From CAYNWK01 sp964400875 (lineage in GTDB: Bacteria > Chloroflexota > Anaerolineae > Anaerolineales > UBA4823), in assembly GCA_964400875.1 (NCBI GenBank), contig CAYNWK010000185.1, positions 1 through 8,546 on the forward strand: a stretch of 8,546 nucleotides of DNA, in the 5' to 3' direction. A program made the translations under genes and the position numbers. Shown one piece after another: positions 6,218 through 8,546 of this stretch; within the stretch, counting starts at the first letter, position 1, and every line of letters begins with the position of its first letter. The notes beneath the pieces are model-generated. The model ran no database searches and was not told the DNA's origin. It worked only from the letters and a program-made list of their open reading frames with translations.

Positions 6218-6842
6218 GAGTGAAAAACCAAACCCATTTTACCCGCTCAAGGATGAACCGCTGCTGATCGTCATCTCGGGCCCCTCCGGTGTGGGCAAAG
6301 ATACCGTCATCCAGCGCATGAAAGAACGCCACCTGTCCATGCACTTCGTCGTCACGGCGACCACCCGCAAAGCGCGCGCCGATGAGGTCCACGGGGTGGA
6401 TTACTTTTTCGTCTCCGCCGATGAGTTCGCCGAGATGATCGAGGCAGGGGAGCTGTTGGAGTATGCTATCGTTTACAACGATTATAAAGGCATCCCCAAG
6501 GATCAGGTGCGCGCCGCCCTGGCCAGCGGCAAAGACGTGATCATGCGCATCGACGTGCAGGGCGCCGCGACCATTCGCGAGATCGCCGAAGACGCCCTGT
6601 TGATCTTCCTCACCACCCAGGATGAGGAAGAGCTGGTCAATCGCTTAAAGGAGCGCAAGACTGAAACACCTGAAGGTCTCAACCTGCGCATCGCCACCGC
6701 GCGCCAGGAGCTCAAGCGCATCAAAGAGTTCGACTACGTGGTGATCAACCGGGATGATCAGCTGGAAGACACGGTGGACACTATCTTGGCGATCGTGCGC
6801 GCCGAGCACCACCGGGTTAAACCTCGAAAGGTGACTTTGTGA
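6216..6842 (+). CDS. gmk: Guanylate kinase
   Basis: This enzyme phosphorylates GMP (and dGMP) to the diphosphate with ATP. At 208 residues it is of normal size. The P-loop is SGPSGVGKDT (21-30), the GMP-binding signature TTRKARADEVHGVDYFF spans 49-65, DVQGA is at 113-117, and a basic lid LKERKTETPEG (~144-154) leads into LRIATARQEL. The position after the P-loop lysine is D29, where most P-loop proteins have Ser or Thr; T30 follows. Guanylate kinases vary here and often carry Gly, so activity is still expected. The start is ATG 6216, where family similarity begins near residue 15. Other ATGs at 6208 and 6211 are out of frame and stop at once. No convincing Shine-Dalgarno is seen. The stop overlaps the rhomboid gene by four bases (GTGA). 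Confidence 0.96.
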   Translation: MSEKPNPFYPLKDEPLLIVISGPSGVGKDTVIQRMKERHLSMHFVVTATTRKARADEVHGVDYFFVSADEFAEMIEAGELLEYAIVYNDYKGIPKDQVRAALASGKDVIMRIDVQGAATIREIAEDALLIFLTTQDEEELVNRLKERKTETPEGLNLRIATARQELKRIKEFDYVVINRDDQLEDTVDTILAIVRAEHHRVKPRKVTL

Positions 6843-7651
6843 ATCAAGAATCTCCCGGCTCGGAAATTCCCGCCGCGCCGTCCCCGGAATACGGAGTTAA
6901 TCCGCCTGCACCGCCGCCGGAAGTCAGGCGCCGGATCGCCGTGCGCGCCGCCGCCGGTTCCCCGCTGGTGACCTACGCCATCCTGGGGTTCACCATCCTG
7001 GTTTTCATAGGGCAAGTCGTCACCCAAAACCCGCAGCTGGTCGGCGGAGATTTGCTGGCGGCCTTGGGCCTCAAAGTCAACGAATTCATCCAGCAGGGGG
7101 AGCTGTGGCGATTGTTCACGCCGATGTTCTTGCACGGGTCGATATTGCACATCGGTTTCAACATGTACGCCCTGTACATCTTTGGCCCCGGCCTGGAACG
7201 CCAGTTCGGGCACGCGCGCTTCCTGGCGCTTTACCTGATCAGCGGCTTCGCCGGCAACGTGGCTTCGTTTATGTTCTCCAGCGCCCCTTCGTTGGGCTCG
7301 TCTACCGCCATCTTCGGCCTGCTCGGCGCGCAAGGGGTCTTCATCTACACCAACCGCGAGGTGTTCGGCGGGGTTGCCCGCCGGGCATTGAACAGCATCA
7401 TCATGATCGCCGCCATCAACCTGATCATCGGCTTGAGCCCCGGTATCGATAACTGGGGGCACATGGGCGGACTGGTCGCCGGGACGCTGTTCACCTTACT
7501 CGCCGGTCCGGTGCTGCGCGTGGAGGGCGTTTATCCCTATCTCGAGGTGGTAGACCAGCGCGAGACCCGGGAGGTGGTCCTGGCCGGGTTGGGCGTCAGC
7601 CTGATCTTTGTAGTGCTCACCGCGGCCACCCTGTACCTCAGGGGCGGTTAA
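6839..7651 (+). CDS. Rhomboid family intramembrane serine protease
   Basis: This polytopic inner-membrane protease cleaves transmembrane helices of substrate proteins; the substrate is unknown here. The 270-residue protein has a proline-rich cytoplasmic N-terminus (~1-40). Hydrophobic segments lie near 43-63, 95-118, 126-147, 153-171, 183-200, 206-225 and 246-266, a six-helix core plus one C-terminal helix. The catalytic dyad is visible: S155 in LGSSTAIFG (a GSS variant of the usual GxSG region) and H208 in NWGHMGGLVAG. H104 and N108 in HGSILHIGFNMYA form the oxyanion motif, and the L1-loop region ELWRLFTPMFLH precedes it. The start is GTG 6839, overlapping the gmk stop, with AAGGTGA (6828-6834) as ribosome site. 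All active-site residues are present, so it is predicted to be an active protease. Confidence 0.94.
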   Translation: MNQESPGSEIPAAPSPEYGVNPPAPPPEVRRRIAVRAAAGSPLVTYAILGFTILVFIGQVVTQNPQLVGGDLLAALGLKVNEFIQQGELWRLFTPMFLHGSILHIGFNMYALYIFGPGLERQFGHARFLALYLISGFAGNVASFMFSSAPSLGSSTAIFGLLGAQGVFIYTNREVFGGVARRALNSIIMIAAINLIIGLSPGIDNWGHMGGLVAGTLFTLLAGPVLRVEGVYPYLEVVDQRETREVVLAGLGVSLIFVVLTAATLYLRGG

Positions 7652-7685
7652 TTCAAGTGCCCGGCGCTGGTTGAACGTTAATTCA
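7648..7685 (+). repeat. Short direct repeat TTAATTCA after the rhomboid gene
   Basis: TTAATTCA occurs at 7648-7655 and again at 7678-7685, 30 bases apart. The first copy contains the rhomboid stop codon TAA (7649-7651). It may be a small duplication or a target-site trace, but eight bases is short enough for chance. Confidence 0.3.
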
Positions 7686-7711
7686 GGGTTAGCTGGTGGG
7701 CGCCGTGCGCC

Positions 7712-7793
7712 TCATTGCGAGGGCGTGAAGCGCCTGAAGCAATCCTGCGAACTGAGGGACGAGACTGCTTCACCGCCATCGGCGGCCGCAACC
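7712..7793. repeat. Imperfect inverted repeat of REP/MITE style in convergent gap
   Basis: The left arm starts TCATTGCGAGG (7712-7722) and ends GAAGCAATC (7736-7744). The right arm starts GACTGCTTC (7763-7771) and continues to CGCAAC (7787-7792). The inner ends pair at 8 of 9 positions. Each arm also folds on itself: GGCG/CGCC around TGAAG on the left (7722-7734), and CCGCC-ATC-GGCGG on the right (7773-7785). The ATTGCGAG...GAAGCAATC wording matches a dispersed intergenic palindrome I recall from many bacterial genomes, including Chloroflexota. It lies between convergent genes and could act as a bidirectional terminator. The rest of the 7652-7805 gap shows no gene. Confidence 0.6.
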
Positions 7794-7805
7794 TCGATTC
7801 AGAAG

Positions 7806-8546
7806 CTAAGCAGCGGGGAAATTCGCCGCCCTCTTCTCCAGGAAAGCCGCAACGCCCTCTTTGTGCTCTGCGCCCCTCCCGGCGATGTCCTGGATGTGGG
7901 CTTCGTAGTCGAGCACAGCCTCCAAGTTCCCTAAAACCGCTTTGTTGAAATCGCGCTTCGCCAGCCCGAAAGCGCGCGTAGGCCCTTGGGCCAGCTCTCT
8001 AGCCCAGGCGGCGGCCTGTTCGTGCAGCTGGTCGTCTGGCGCCAGGCGGTTGACCAGCCCCCAAGCCAGGGCCTGCTCGGCGCTGATCGGCTGGTTGCTG
8101 AAAGCGTGCTCCGTGGCTCGCCCCAAGCCGATCAGGGCCGGCAGCATCAGGGAGACCGCCGAGTCGGGCGCGAGGCCGATGGCCAAAAAGCCAACCACGA
8201 AGCGGGCTTGGTCCGAGGCGATGCGCAGGTCGCAGGCCAGCACGATGCCCAGGGCTGCCCCGGCGACAGCTCCGTTGATCCCTGCCAGGACCGGCTTCTC
8301 CAGGCGGCGTATCTGCAGGATCAGCGGGTTGTAGGTATTCTGCAGGTGGTAGCGGAAGGACTGGTCCTCGACGGAGCGCACCTCTTTGACGTCCTGCCCG
8401 GCGCTGAACACGTTTCCGGCGGCGGTCAGCAGCACGCAACGCACCTGGGCATCCTTCCCTGCCGTTTTGAAGGCTTTTTGGGCGGCCTCGATCATCTCCC
8501 GGTCGAAGGCGTTGGCCTTGGGCCGGTTGAGGGTGATGGTCAGCAC
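7806..8546 (-). CDS. Enoyl-CoA hydratase/isomerase (crotonase) family protein, 5' end outside window
   Basis: This crotonase-fold enzyme acts on a CoA thioester, probably in fatty-acid or aromatic acid breakdown. The first visible residues (VLTITLNRPKANAFD) normally follow 10-20 more, and the codon at the edge reads GTG, so the true start most likely lies beyond base 8546. Of 246 visible residues, SAGQD (48-52) and NGAVAGAALG (91-100) build the two oxyanion-hole segments. Hydratases have two glutamates, in FGxPE and in the next PGxGG stretch. Here the first position is non-acidic (RFVVGFLAIGL) and the second is D128 (APDSA). That pattern resembles PaaG-like or delta3-delta2-enoyl-CoA isomerases rather than true hydratases. 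The C-terminus is complete (RAANFPAA). No companion beta-oxidation gene is visible, so the substrate cannot be named. Confidence 0.92.
   Translation of the reverse strand: MLTITLNRPKANAFDREMIEAAQKAFKTAGKDAQVRCVLLTAAGNVFSAGQDVKEVRSVEDQSFRYHLQNTYNPLILQIRRLEKPVLAGINGAVAGAALGIVLACDLRIASDQARFVVGFLAIGLAPDSAVSLMLPALIGLGRATEHAFSNQPISAEQALAWGLVNRLAPDDQLHEQAAAWARELAQGPTRAFGLAKRDFNKAVLGNLEAVLDYEAHIQDIAGRGAEHKEGVAAFLEKRAANFPAA

Noticed and set aside
6758..7462. Minus-strand frame of 234 codons opposite gmk and the rhomboid gene
   Set aside because: It is antisense to two clearly functional genes and is rich in Gln, His, Gly and Asp, as expected for a reverse-strand shadow.
7671..7948. Plus-strand frames over the 3' end of the crotonase gene and the intergenic repeat
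   Set aside because: They run through the palindromic repeat and antisense to a conserved gene, with no family resemblance.

Overview
The window is an ordinary stretch of bacterial chromosome, moderately GC-rich and tightly packed. It carries nine recognisable protein genes, one unassigned gene and one candidate very small gene. The gene set and order suggest a member of Chloroflexota, probably an Anaerolineae relative. The clues are a lysine 2,3-aminomutase, the PdxS/PdxT route to vitamin B6, a Ycf45/SpoIIIAA-type ATPase with an R3H domain directly joined to tmk, and an FmdB-type zinc ribbon with a long acidic, Gly/Met-rich tail. This placement is inferred from remembered gene neighbourhoods, because no rRNA or other marker is present.

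Layout. (1) 2-781 (+) is the 3' part of kamA, closed by a perfect 16-bp hairpin that begins on the last base of its stop codon. (2) A good sigma70-type promoter at 869-897 and a strong Shine-Dalgarno at 924-930 drive a dense run on the plus strand: pdxS, pdxT, a tandem GNAT-like protein of unknown function, a possible 26-codon ORF, the R3H/AAA ATPase and tmk. Except for the 24-nt pdxS-pdxT gap, the junctions in this run overlap if the small ORF is real. (3) A convergent fmdB-like gene (-) follows. Its promoter faces gmk, and the fmdB -35 overlaps the gmk start codon. (4) gmk and a rhomboid protease (+) overlap by four bases. (5) A 154-bp non-coding gap holds a short direct repeat and an imperfect ~80-bp inverted repeat of REP/MITE style. 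(6) A crotonase-fold gene (-) runs off the right edge with its N-terminus missing.

How the genes work together. PdxS and PdxT form the pyridoxal 5'-phosphate synthase complex. KamA upstream needs PLP, which is suggestive, but the hairpin separates the two units. tmk and gmk make dTDP and GDP for nucleic-acid synthesis. The rest are regulators or housekeeping proteins whose substrates cannot be read from sequence. I found no CRISPR array, tRNA, rRNA, insertion sequence, phage gene, toxin-antitoxin pair or defence module. The most interesting signals are small: the 26-codon ORF with ATGA overlaps at both ends around an RNA hairpin, the overlapping divergent promoters between fmdB and gmk, and the uncharacterised GNAT-like gene embedded in a vitamin B6 operon.
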